Source: Phoronis australis
Lineage: Eukaryota > Phoronida > Phoronidae
Reading direction: 5' to 3'
Assembly (NCBI GenBank): GCA_002633005.1
Contig: NMRA01000475.1
Coordinates: 124,001-188,000 of the forward strand
Length of the DNA: 64,000 bases
Positions 52,601 through 62,715 of this stretch are shown here, piece after piece. Within the stretch, counting starts at the first letter, position 1. Every line of letters starts with the position of its first letter. The translations under genes and the position numbers were made by a program. The notes under the pieces were generated by a model that made no database searches, was not told where the DNA came from, and worked only from the letters and a program-made list of their open reading frames with translations.

Positions 52601-55600
52601 AAGCAGACTGAGAATGCCCGAACTCTCGAGAATCGACTCTCGCAGAGTTCGGGCCGAACCTCAGCAGCTCTGGTCGTCCAAGGCGCCCCACAAAGCAATG
52701 TGGTGCAGAGGACGGTTGAGCCGTCGTGCCTCTTGGACACCATAGGTTATGTTGAAGTATTCTACCTATAATAAAAAGAATCAACATTGACAATAAGCCT
52801 GACAGGGGCAGATCCACAAAACTGTGTAATTGAGACTTACTCATAGAAATTTGAAATGAAATGTGAAAGTGGGCGACAGCTACAGGAGTCCATGAGTTAA
52901 TCCACATATTAGTTACTCATTCTTGGGTAATTTCTTTTGATGTCATTTATTCATGACTTTTTCCATTTGTAGTTTGACTTCCATGAGATGCAACCAGTTT
53001 TTAAAATACATGTCAGAAGCTTTAAAACCAGCTTCTATACTCTGGAATGACAATTCAGTTGCCCTTGTAGTAATCTTTGCATTAAATTTCTTCATCAATG
53101 TGTTGTACTTGGCACTTCTCCTTGGCCCAAGGCTTTTCCTACACAGCAGAATATTAACTACTAAAGTGCTTAAAATCACCAATTTCATATCAAAAACACC
53201 AAAAAACATCACCACCAGTCGATCAGCTGTCGAATTAGAACACCTGCAAACACCATCTGACGATATCTTAATTTAGCTGATCTTTAGTTACGAGCATTTA
53301 TTGGTCGATACATACTACGCAGAATTGAAACAACCAAAAACAGCATTAGTCACCCTCCAGTGTATTTAGTCTGTAAAGTTGTCAGATATTCCTGCTCGTT
53401 TTCCTGTGGTTTATAGTAATACTAATGAATGGCGAGAAGTTGCATCTGCTGTGGTTGTCACAACTCAGTATTTGAACACTGGCTCTTTTCATTTTCCAGC
53501 GAGACATCAGAGAAGCACAGATATGGCACAAAATTGTACAAGAAATTCTCGCGTTGATCTCATGGCACACTAGTAATGAGTTGATTCATATGTCATAGTC
53601 ATGTCCATGGAGCTATGATATGCAATGTTATAAAGAAAGGTTTAATGATTCTGGAAATATGGTCACTTGTCCAAACATTCAAGTAAATGGTGGTTTTTAA
53701 GCACTTTAAAAAGTTCAAAATCCGATTAAAACTGGGCTTTGGAATTCTTAGTTGAACCCTCAGGATCACAAGCAAAATGAAAAGAAGCCAAACCTTTTTA
53801 AATGGATAGAAAAACTTTTCCAGGGTACGAGATGTCTGATACATAGTGACTTGTTTTTTCCATTGAATGTTATCTACTCCAGCATCACCATTTTCAGCTG
53901 TCCCTTCAACTGTTCTTGTGTCAACCCCATCCACAATGGCTGGGTGCGACGGTGCTGCCCCCTTCAGTTCCATCTGAGGCATGAAGCCAATGTCGACTTC
54001 ATTTGCCATCATTTCTGAACCAGGACCATTGATCCACTCCATATCTGCAACATAAATTGTTCATGTGATGAATGCGTAAGCCAGAATGTACCACAGTCAG
54101 TAACACAAGTCCATTATCTTAGCTTGTTTCCTTTTCACTCTAAACAACACATCACATAAAAAACAACTGCACCTTCGCAACAGTTACAGTAACACAATCA
54201 CTTCCCACAAAAACATTTTCCAAAATTGTCCCTCTTCTCATTCAGGATTTCAAGGCTAAACCTTACTGCAAACTATGAAAACATTTTTTAAACACAATTA
54301 ATGTTGGTTGTGAGGCTACACAGTACAATCAACCTAAGAGACCAAAATTTCTAAATTTTAATTTTATTGGCCACCATTTCGTGTATAGTACTAAATAGAC
54401 GAAGACTTAACATAGTGTATTTGTGAGTGCCTTGGTTCTATCAACTTACCAACATTGAGTTTCTTGTCAGTCGGCACTTTCATGTGGAAGTGGACAACAT
54501 GTGATAGGTTACGAGTGATGACCAAGCGACCCATGAACTGAGCAGGAGTGAACCAGAAGGGGTGGCGTGGTGGCTCATTCAGCTGGAACTCAGAGTGGAT
54601 CCTGAAATTGTGTATAATACACTAACAGTAACAACGACGGCAGCAGCAACAACAACAAGAGAGTAGATCCTGAGATATAACAAAAAGACTTTACACATAC
54701 ATATATTACAAAATTTACTTTTTCAATTTTTCATATGAACATTGATACAAGTGCTGTGTGCAGACTACACAAACAGCATGAGATTGAGAATAATTATCTC
54801 TTAATGCTCAGCAAACCCAAATATCTCACTCCTCATTGCTGACTTAAGTCAGCAGTCTTTCAGTAATGTGAAATCAGCAACACCTGTGAAGAATTTAATG
54901 ACCTCCTTGATTTGAAAAAAATGGAAAGCACACTAGCTACAGAATACATGATTCTTGGTCAATTTTCAAATTTGAAACACCTATTCAAATGTATCTTTTA
55001 CAAAATTTCCAATTTCACAGCTAACATTTTTCAAAAATGTGGAAATAAAACAAAGGCAGACTAATGAAAATCATATTATGCCCAGTCACACAAGATCGCG
55101 ATAAGCACCAAATTGATCAGAACAAATTCTTTAAAGAGCTTACAAGTGGCAAAAAGGTTAGTCAACCGCCAGTTTCATGAGAAGAGAAAGTTCTTCTGAG
55201 TGCCATGTATCATTTGCATAATGACATAGGCTCAATGAACACAGCACTGGGCTTACCTGAACACAATATCAAGGTATTTGTCGTTGTAGGCACGTATGCA
55301 TGCTGCTGCCCCCTGTGGGGCAAACCTCATGTGCACGTGAGGTGTAGGGTGAAACATGGCCAGAAGTCGATGAATGGTCAGATCACTTCCAGTAGGTCGT
55401 GGTGGATAATACCGGTTGCTAGTAAGAGAGAGTCCTCGAATGGCCGATGGTGTGCCGATGAAATCCGTGATCTTGTACGCAACATTTATTGTAGATAGCA
55501 GTGACTTTTTCGGAATGAACAAATTAGCAAGTTGACGAGCGGAGAAATTTTCCCATTCTTTATTCACTCTTTTCCATCGGAACAACCCAGTTAGTGACAT

Positions 55601-58600
55601 CATAGAGTGATCCTAGAGATGGAAATTTGTGAATAATCATAATACACACAATCTGTTACTAATTAAATCTGTCCGTTTCCTTTAATTGTTCTTATTTATC
55701 CAGGCATTAAGTAAAAGCACCAATTCAAGGTCACTGTGAAGAGAGTCTGACTAAGCCTGAGGAGAGACATGGGAAGCATTTTATAAGCATCACTGGCAAC
55801 AACCCTTAGACACAGTTAAGTGGACGGATCACTCATGCAATACACGTTAAGTACCTTGACAGTAGATACATTTCATTCACCACTAACCACACTAACCACC
55901 GAATGATAGACGATACTCAGGAAACTTAAGGGTAATATAATCGCTTTGAAGTTGTTTTTAGTCAATTTAGCACAATTTACTTGCTGTGAAAGGTAATTTG
56001 AAATCATGGCTGGTACGTTAGTCGGATGTAACGTGCCCATATTTTTAGAACCAGTTTGATGCCCTTTATTCAGTGGAGAAAACTGGTTCTCAAAATGCGG
56101 GCATGTTACAACTGGCCATCACTGTAGTTACTTCCCAGCCACGACAGATATTCACTAACAGCAAAGTTCACTGGAAAATGCACATTAAATGCTTTGCTCA
56201 AAGACACAGTTACACGGCAACAACAGCCATGGGTTGAACCCATAACCCAGGACTTTTCAGTAGTATGCCTACCACAGTAACCACTGAGCTAAATAAGCAC
56301 CGCTGTGCATTTGTTAAAACAATTGGACTAAAGAACCAAGAAATTTTTAAGGTTAGAAACTGACTGAGACCTAATCCATTAGATTTTTGTTAAGTTCTCG
56401 AGCATTTCTGCCATCAATATTCAGGATGGTAAGGTGCAATTTATGTCAAAGAAATGCAATTGCGAAATGAGTATACACTGGAGAATGTTACATGCGCCAA
56501 TTTATGTCAAAGCAATGCAATTGTGAAATGAGTATACACTGGTGAATATTACATGTGCCAATGTATGTCAAAGCAATGCAATTGTGAAATGAGTATACAC
56601 TGGTGAATATTACATGCACCAATTTTTTTTGCGTAATTGACACACACTTAAAATGCTTCAAAGATGGTGAATTGAGATACATATGCCAGGAAAACAGCAA
56701 AATTTTGGCAGAGGTCTGCACTCAGTAAATTCTTTCTACTCAACTAGGTAACAGTTTACTGTAACCCTTTGGAAAAAAGCAACACATACCAGTGACATCA
56801 TGTCTTTAGTCATTGTTTCCACAACAAGAGGTTCAAAGAATGAATGTACTGTAAGCACTTCATCTGTGACACTCAGCACATACTCCGATTTATCAATAAC
56901 CTGTGAAATATACAGAGAAGGTTGAACCAGTCATTTTCCCTGAAGGACGAACAAAAATATGACTTGAAGTTAGCAGCATTCTTTCTCTTTTATTACTAGT
57001 GGCAGATTTAAGACACAAACAGCGTTGCTTGTTAACATCCAATTGTGTCTTCTTCCCAATTTACAGCAAGTATTGTCAATAATTTAGTAATTCACTTGAA
57101 CTGGTCTGTACAGTACTCTCCATAATTACCAAAAAACTTGTTGACTTCGCATGACATGTAATAGAACTGAGCACAGCTTCATTCCAAAAACAAAGTTTTA
57201 TGTCATCTTTTGAATTTATCTATTGAAATAAATAAACTCAAGTCTTCTCTCAAAAACAAAATAATGTTGAATAAAATCAGCCTCATCTTGACCCTTATTA
57301 AGTAAGATTTAGAAATTATTTCTAAACACTGAGAGGTAATTTAGTGTCTTCACACCAGGCCCATTCAGTTACTTGTGACATAGGCTTAATTTCTGTCGCC
57401 AAAGCGGTTTGATAGTGCATACCAGACTATTTTGTATTCAATATCATTTCAAACAAAAATAGATAATAGATAAGAATACAATATCATTTGGGCAATTACA
57501 ACAGTGAAAAAAGTAAATGTTTTTGAACAAGAACACTGTTTATAGCACAAATCTATCTTAATATGTTCTTTCATTATTTTGTATTTAAACTCATATCAAC
57601 ACAAGATCGAGAAAACGGATTTTATCAAATTGTCGGATAGCAACATTGGACCATTCAGAATGCTTTTGTCTACCAGCTTAAAAGAAAAGAGCAAGCCCAG
57701 GTTTGGAAATTTACAAAATTTCCATGGTGTATGATGAGGTGCACTTTACGTTTCTGACAAATTGCTGGTCTCAAATATTGACACTACCTCAAGTCAAATT
57801 ACACACCCGAGACAATACTTGAGAAGGCCAAAATACTGCATCCCTACACATATATAGGGAGAAGATGACCTCTCTGAGAGTTGCACTATGGGCAAGTCTA
57901 AAGACAGTTTCTAAGCTTGATAACAGGGCTGAATTTTGAGTTGTTTGGGACTTTAATGAATAGAAAACGCAGTTCTGTGAAAGTTCAATACTAGAATTTT
58001 TAAATAGTACAATTATTTTCCTGGAATGTCAATGTCAACTTCACAAAAATATTTTTCAGCTAAAATACCCCAAGTGTATCACTCAGCGTATTGCATATGG
58101 CCCTAATCGCGCACGCATCAACGATTAAGAGTGCCAGTGGTACACTGCTCAGGCTCAGCTAGTAATTCAAATTAGCCATTGTCTGTGCCATGCCCATGTG
58201 CTATGTCCATAGTCAGTACATGTGTGAAAGTCTTTAGATAGATCATTTGAGCCCAACTTAAGCTCATGCAAAGAGTAGACAGTGCCACTGTCTCTACTTA
58301 GCAGCATAGACTGTGATGGCAGGGGATATGACGTCATGATTACAAGAGTAAATACTGAGTTGGAACGAATTAAAAAAGTAGACAGCCTCCTGAGGTGTAC
58401 CTCTATGCTTAAAAGGTACTTAAGTACTTATAGCAACATGATTTTGATGGCTTACTCCATGTGAAGCATAATTTGCCGAAAAGCTTTCGGCGTATGAAGG
58501 TCCTATGGGGGAGCATTAATAAGGCAGTGAGTACACAAAGAGATCTATAGTGGCACGGCATGACTGACTTACAATCTTTGTTTCATTGGTTGTGTGTTGG

Positions 58601-59013
58601 TACTGTTGAGCCAGAGGTTCAAATTCTATCATGGTGAGAGCCCCATCTTCGTCGCTGTCGTACTGCGAGAACAGTTCAATAGTTTCGATGGTTACATTGT
58701 CGAAGACGTCGCCTTCAGGAAGGTCCCCTTCATACAACCTTTGGTAATATTGATGCAAATATACTGCGTAACAACCAAGTAAGACAGCAATCACACAGAC
58801 AAGTGCCGAAAGATATACAACAACGCGTTTGGAGATTGAAAGGTTTAGCGTAATATAATCTGTCGACCTGTTCCCGTTTTCTTGCACCCTGCCTCCGGCT
58901 CCGGTAACATCGCTTGAGCTCTGTGTTGAACGAGTCGCAGTGTCTAAAGATTTCGCGCTTGAATTTAGGCCTATATCCTCCGCGGAAGGAGGATTCGTCT
59001 TCTTCTTCGGCAT
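49644..59013 (-). CDS. SELENON: Selenoprotein N, with in-frame UGA selenocysteine at codon 472
   Basis: Minus-strand exons: 59013-58573, 56900-56790, 55612-55257, 54601-54450, 54044-53794, 52765-52556, 51162-51002 and 49731-49644. They total 1770 nt, or 589 residues (human 590). N-terminal basic/serine-rich tail, one membrane segment (about 64-86), then an EF-hand loop D119-SDEDGALTMI-E130. Family blocks follow: NRYYPPRPTG, IHRLLAMFHPTPHVHMRFAP, HPFWFTPAQFMGRLVITR, EVDIGFMPQMEL, FFYPFKK, then LWGALDDQSC-U-GSARTL, FPVMLSVMLPNGTVL and a C-terminal YFLKDGLKEALPYL. In vertebrates this is an ER-membrane glycoprotein with a thioredoxin-reductase-like SCUG site that senses luminal calcium and regulates SERCA; the same role is inferred here. 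The ATG at 59013 is used: the codon six positions upstream is TTG. About 14 residues near the end, compared with human, are absent; direct splicing of the last two exons keeps the frame. Confidence 0.95.
50438..50565. repeat. 45-bp tandem repeat, nearly three copies, in a SELENON intron
   Basis: Copies at 50438, 50483 and 50528 begin GGGAGTGAAATAAATGGTAT and continue GAACTGCAATC. They differ by about one base. The 45-bp period is a multiple of three and keeps a plus-strand frame open, but nothing else suggests coding. Confidence 0.9.
52616..52654 (-). promoter_or_regulatory. Selenocysteine redefinition element (SRE)-like stem-loop 3' of the UGA
   Basis: On the minus strand GCCCGAACTCT (52654-52644) pairs perfectly with AGAGTTCGGGC (52626-52616). 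Inside it CGAGA pairs with TCTCG around a 6-nt GTCGAT loop; one G is bulged. It starts six bases after the UGA and is wholly coding. Vertebrate SELENON mRNA is known to carry such a stem-loop just after the Sec codon that promotes readthrough; the location and strength here match. Confidence 0.87.
52661..52663 (-). other. UGA selenocysteine codon (Sec472) in SELENON
   Basis: The exon reads GAC CAG AGC TGC TGA GGT TCG, giving Ser-Cys-Sec-Gly, the invariant SCUG redox motif of selenoprotein N. The frame continues with clear family similarity for 117 more codons to the TAG at 49646-49644. A conventional annotation would stop here and lose the C-terminal fifth of the protein. Confidence 0.95.
56020..56305 (-). 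mobile_element. tRNA-derived SINE in a SELENON intron
   Basis: On the minus strand the head contains TAGCTCAGTGGTTA, an A-box-like sequence (complement of 56278-56291), and GGGTTCAACCC, a B-box-like sequence (complement of 56231-56241), correctly spaced for a pol III internal promoter. The body then contains TGTGTCTTTGAGCAAA, and the tail has CATTTTGAGAACCAGTTTTC and CTCCACTGAAT. The tail recurs in a Dicer intron at about 39996. The exact ends and target duplication were not determined. Confidence 0.75.
56437..56622. repeat. 60-bp tandem repeat, three copies, in a SELENON intron
   Basis: Copies start near 56437, 56498 and 56559, each with ATGTCAAAG(C/A)AATGCAATT and then GAAATGAGTATACACTGG. 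Few differences between copies. Noncoding. Confidence 0.9.
56901..58572 (-). other. SELENON intron 1
   Basis: About 1.7 kb. I see no exon, clear repeat or structured element in it. Splice signals at both ends are canonical (ATTGTAAGTC donor and TTTCACAG acceptor on the minus strand). Confidence 0.6.
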
Positions 59014-59280
59014 ACCGAAACGATTACGCAACAGAAAAGAAGTAACACTCCATGCGGACTTGATCTTCGCCCCACACTACCTGCAAAAAACTTTCTCTCG
59101 GTCGTTCTCACGTCCACCTCGGCAGAGCCCGTAACTTCTTTGACCTCAACCTGTTAACTTCCGCGCCCTCTTTTGTAAACGTTTTAAAACAGGTTAGAGC
59201 TCAAGAGAATAGTATCGTACATAGCTCTTCAATATTTACTATTTAGCTCTATTTATATGTCAGTCATAACTAACATTAAT

Positions 59281-59467
59281 ATCAACTGACAAATCGTATT
59301 AATATCTGATATAAGTCATTCAATGAGAATCGTCGATACATTCATTGACGCGCCATGTTACTTCACCGTAGCCATAAACGTGCAGAACTTCAGTTATGTC
59401 ACTCGTCGACGATCTCATTGGCTAGTGACTTATATCAGACATAAATACGATATTACTCCCAGCTGAT
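59281..59467. mobile_element. Palindromic MITE-like element just upstream of SELENON
   Basis: ATCAACTGAC at the left end corresponds to the inverse of GCTGAT at the right end. Further in, ATCGTATT, CTGATATAAGTCA, CAATGAGA and ATCGTCGA each recur in inverse order on the right arm. The arms are about 65 nt long with several small mismatches, around a short centre. It lies about 270 bp upstream of the SELENON start codon, so it may lie within its promoter. Confidence 0.7.
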
Positions 59468-61337
59468 ACGAAACCAAAAGGCATTGTCAAATGTTAATTG
59501 AGGCGAGACAGCGTTATCAGTGCAGCTCAAGCTTTCTTGTCCAAGCAAGCGAGTATCCGAAATCATACCGCCTTCGCTTTATGACTGACCATAGACTATA
59601 CGTACACGGGACTGACAGTGCTATTCAGCTCCTCAGTGCATGTTGCTGAGATATCAGGAGAAATTCTAAGCTATCATAAACGCGTTTTGTACGTCATATT
59701 CTGTTTATTTTGAAAAATAAATATTAGGCCTAGTACGTCGTGTAACCGTTGAAAGAGTAACTCTGCCATCGATTTGAAGTAAGTTTCGACTTATTACGGC
59801 GCGCGTTTACCCGTTGCTCCCAACTTGTTCGATTATATAGCCCAACAACAAGTCGGGAAGTTTACCCCTGTAGTCAATATCTTACACGACTGATTACGTA
59901 ACTCCATTCTGGCATTCATGGTTGGAGGGCCAGAGGCTTTTGTTCTATAATTGTCGCCTAATCTTCAAAAGATCGTGTCTATAGCCTGACGGGGCTGTGT
60001 TGTTAAAAATAAAAGTTAATTTATAACATATTTGAACATGAACCAATAGCATTTCTGAAATCCTCGTCTAATGGTGATCATGTTTAGTTTTTGAATCGCC
60101 AAAATCACCCAACTGCTACCGAAGTTACTATAATTTATATTCTTTCTGCCGGAAGTGCCAATTCGCTCTGGGTTTGACGGTGTTCACACGTGGTCTGTAA
60201 CAAGCCTAGTTGATAAAAACACTTTGCTTCATGGCAGTGAACAAAGAAGCTAGATGTTATCACACTTTCAGAACCCCCTTCGTCTGGTAAAGTCACTGAA
60301 CGGGAAAACGCTGTCATGGTGTTTCGCTTTCTCGCTGTTATCATGTGCACATGGTATAGGGGGACCTGGTAACTGGCCTCGTTGTTGGGCTCGACGCGTA
60401 GGTCATACAATGGCCAACAGGCCTTGAGGTCCCTCGACTAGACGCTGCGGTGCAGCTTGCCAGTGAGGTGCCGTCTTTATGCACCACTATAACATAGGTC
60501 ATGCGCAAATGTACGTTATGGTGTAAATTTGCATTCAGTTGCATTCGTGTAGAACTCCTTAAATTTCTGAGCAAAGAAAGAAGCCAACAAAAGCTATCCA
60601 GTGAAGAGAAGCATATTCTACATCAATTGCCTTTAAATTCGGGGCTGCTGTAGAAGAAAATGCAAACACAAAGAATATGCAAACCACATATTTGACGATG
60701 GAAATGTATTGCGGCCGATTAGAGGTCTTGCTAACCGTGATATAGTTAGCCCTAACCCTTCCGGAGTCGCGAAAGCATCAGTTCTACTCACAAGCTGCTT
60801 ACGTGAAGTAAGCACAGTCACGGGCGATTATTGATACCACTGATGGCGCGTTAGAATTCCACAAAGGCAATCATTTAAATAATACACTTAGGATTTCCCG
60901 TCTGCGGTCGGTAAGTGGCATATCAATTATCTTGCCCGAAATATGGTATCCGTTCATTGTTTCCGACTATTCCCTGGTGAGGGAGTAGTGATATTGATGA
61001 ACGCTAACGCAAGATGGCTTTATCACATTAATGACGCACTGGCTTTTGGAAATCAGCGTTCACTAAGAACGGCGAAAGATATTTGAGCCGTAAAGTAGAT
61101 TTGTCCTCTTTGGGATGGTGCATATTCAGCGATGTCTTTACAACAAAATTAAAAAGAGATCGCTTTGTTCCCCAGCTCCGTCAAATGTGTTTTTCTCTTG
61201 ACATGATTTATTAACTTGAGTCCATGCTTCGTCCTTGCCATGTATAATGCCTCGTTTTTATTTTTCACTTATCAGTTCTAATTTGACCAAAAACTTACAT
61301 TAGTCGCTAATGATACACCTGACTGCATATTATTTTA

Positions 61338-61633
61338 GTCCGAGGATGGTCTCATGCCCATGTATTCCATTTTAGTCTGAGGATGGTCTCATGCCCATGT
61401 ATTCCATTTTAGTCTGAGGATGGTCTCATGCCAATGTATTCCATTTTAGTCTGAGGATGGTCTCATGCCCATGTATTCCATTTTAGTCTGAGGATGGTCT
61501 CATGCCCATGTATTCCATTTTAGTCTGAGGATGGTCTCATGCCCATGTCTCCCATTTTAGTCTGAGGATGGTCTCATGCCAATGTATTCCATTTTAGTCT
61601 GAGGATGGTCTCATGCCAATGTATTCCATTTTC
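61338..61633. repeat. 37-bp minisatellite, eight copies
   Basis: The unit contains TTTTAGTCTGAGGATGGTCT and CATGCCCATGTATTCCA. Variants are a C in the first copy (GTCCGAGG), CCAATG instead of CCCATG in copies 3, 7 and 8, and a TCTCCCA ending in copy 6. The order of variants suggests duplication of blocks, not only single units. Confidence 0.92.
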
Positions 61634-62364
61634 CGTTATCAACACTGAGGACATCACGTATCGATCAGAATCTCAAGAGAAGATCGATTGTCAGATTTTT
61701 AGTCTGAGCGAAGGTGAAGGAGTTTCACATTCTTTTCATATTTCCAGTACTTGGTGATCTGAGGTGAAGTTTTCTGTCGGCAGATTGTGAAGATCCTCCG
61801 GCCAAGCATTATTCACGAACCAGTCGAACAAATTTTCTTAGTTTTTACAACGTAAAAAGGTAATGTTTTGTTGCATGGCTAATTTTTAGCATTGTAGCCT
61901 ACTGTATGCACCTTGTATAAGTATTTTGCAGCCCACCTATTATAAATATTAGTGTGTAAATCAGAACTTAGGTCAGTGACTTTGTGTTAAAAAATGTGGA
62001 TGTTGACTTGAAAAGAACATGGAATCCATCGCCGACTGACTCTGCTTCGGAGTATATTGTTGTTGAACAAATGTAAAATTACCGATTCCAACGCATTCAT
62101 ATGCTAGACACTTCCCGATACATTTAGCCTCAAATTCAAGGACCTTTAACTGGAGGCCAACTCAAACTACAACATATCTCCGGTCATGTTTCCTCTACAC
62201 GTCCCACATCTAACAAGGTCTTTCAATTGAAATAACAGAATTTTGTTAAAAAGTTCCACATGCAATGCAAATTAGAACTCATTTTAAGTACACAAAAATT
62301 TATTTTTAGCAAATCCAAGTCCAAGCTAACAGAAAATAGCTAATCAACTTTGGTATCACAGGAA

Positions 62365-62715
62365 GAACAGATCTGACAAGTTGTATAGTACACATCTAAC
62401 AGATCTGACAAGTTGTATACAGTGGCAGATCTACGATTTCAGTAAGGGGGGATTTAGGATTCGAGAGAATCCGAGGCGCGTAGCGCCGAGGGGAAGGAAG
62501 GTCGCGAGAGGGTTTCTCTCCTCCCGTGTAAGATTTTTTGGGATTTTTAGTAGCTAATTTCGTTTTTCTGGCGATTTTTTTTCCAGTTTTTACTTTTGAT
62601 CCTGTCCCGAGGGGGGGTTTAAACCCCCTGAACCCCCCTGTAGATCCGCCTCTGGTATAGTACACAGTCTAACAGATGTGACAAGTTGTATAGTACACAG
62701 TCTAACAAACGTGTA
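62365..62715. repeat. 33-bp tandem repeat interrupted by a transposon
   Basis: The unit AACAGATCTGACAAGTTGTA, then TAGTACACATCT, occurs at about 62366 and 62398 and again after the inserted element (about 62671), with a decayed fourth start (AACAAACGTG) near 62703. The insertion at 62420 splits the second unit. Confidence 0.85.
62420..62654. mobile_element. Non-autonomous DNA transposon with CAGTGGCAGATCTAC-type termini
   Basis: The left end CAGTGGCAGATCTAC and the right end GTAGATCCGCCTCTG are inverted with two mismatches. GTATA flanks both sides (62415-62419 and 62655-62659), and the surrounding tandem repeat reveals the uninterrupted target TTGTATAGTACAC. The interior has G-runs and C-runs (GGGGGG and CCCCCC) and no transposase. 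A glycine/lysine-rich minus-strand frame across it is not a gene. Confidence 0.85.

Noticed and set aside
52352..52771. A 139-codon plus-strand open frame, and others on both strands, over the SELENON Sec exon
   Set aside because: They are shadows of the minus-strand exon 52765-52556; the GC-rich SRE keeps other frames open. No family similarity.
59014..59031. An upstream start giving six more residues for SELENON
   Set aside because: The codon at 59031-59029 on the minus strand is TTG. The first ATG of the frame is at 59013.
61338..61633. Possible CRISPR-like array
   Set aside because: Units are contiguous with no unique spacers, and the DNA is animal. It is a minisatellite.
62396..62665. 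Glycine/lysine-rich minus-strand open frame
   Set aside because: It runs through a transposon and the flanking tandem repeat and ends in terminal-repeat sequence. Not a gene.
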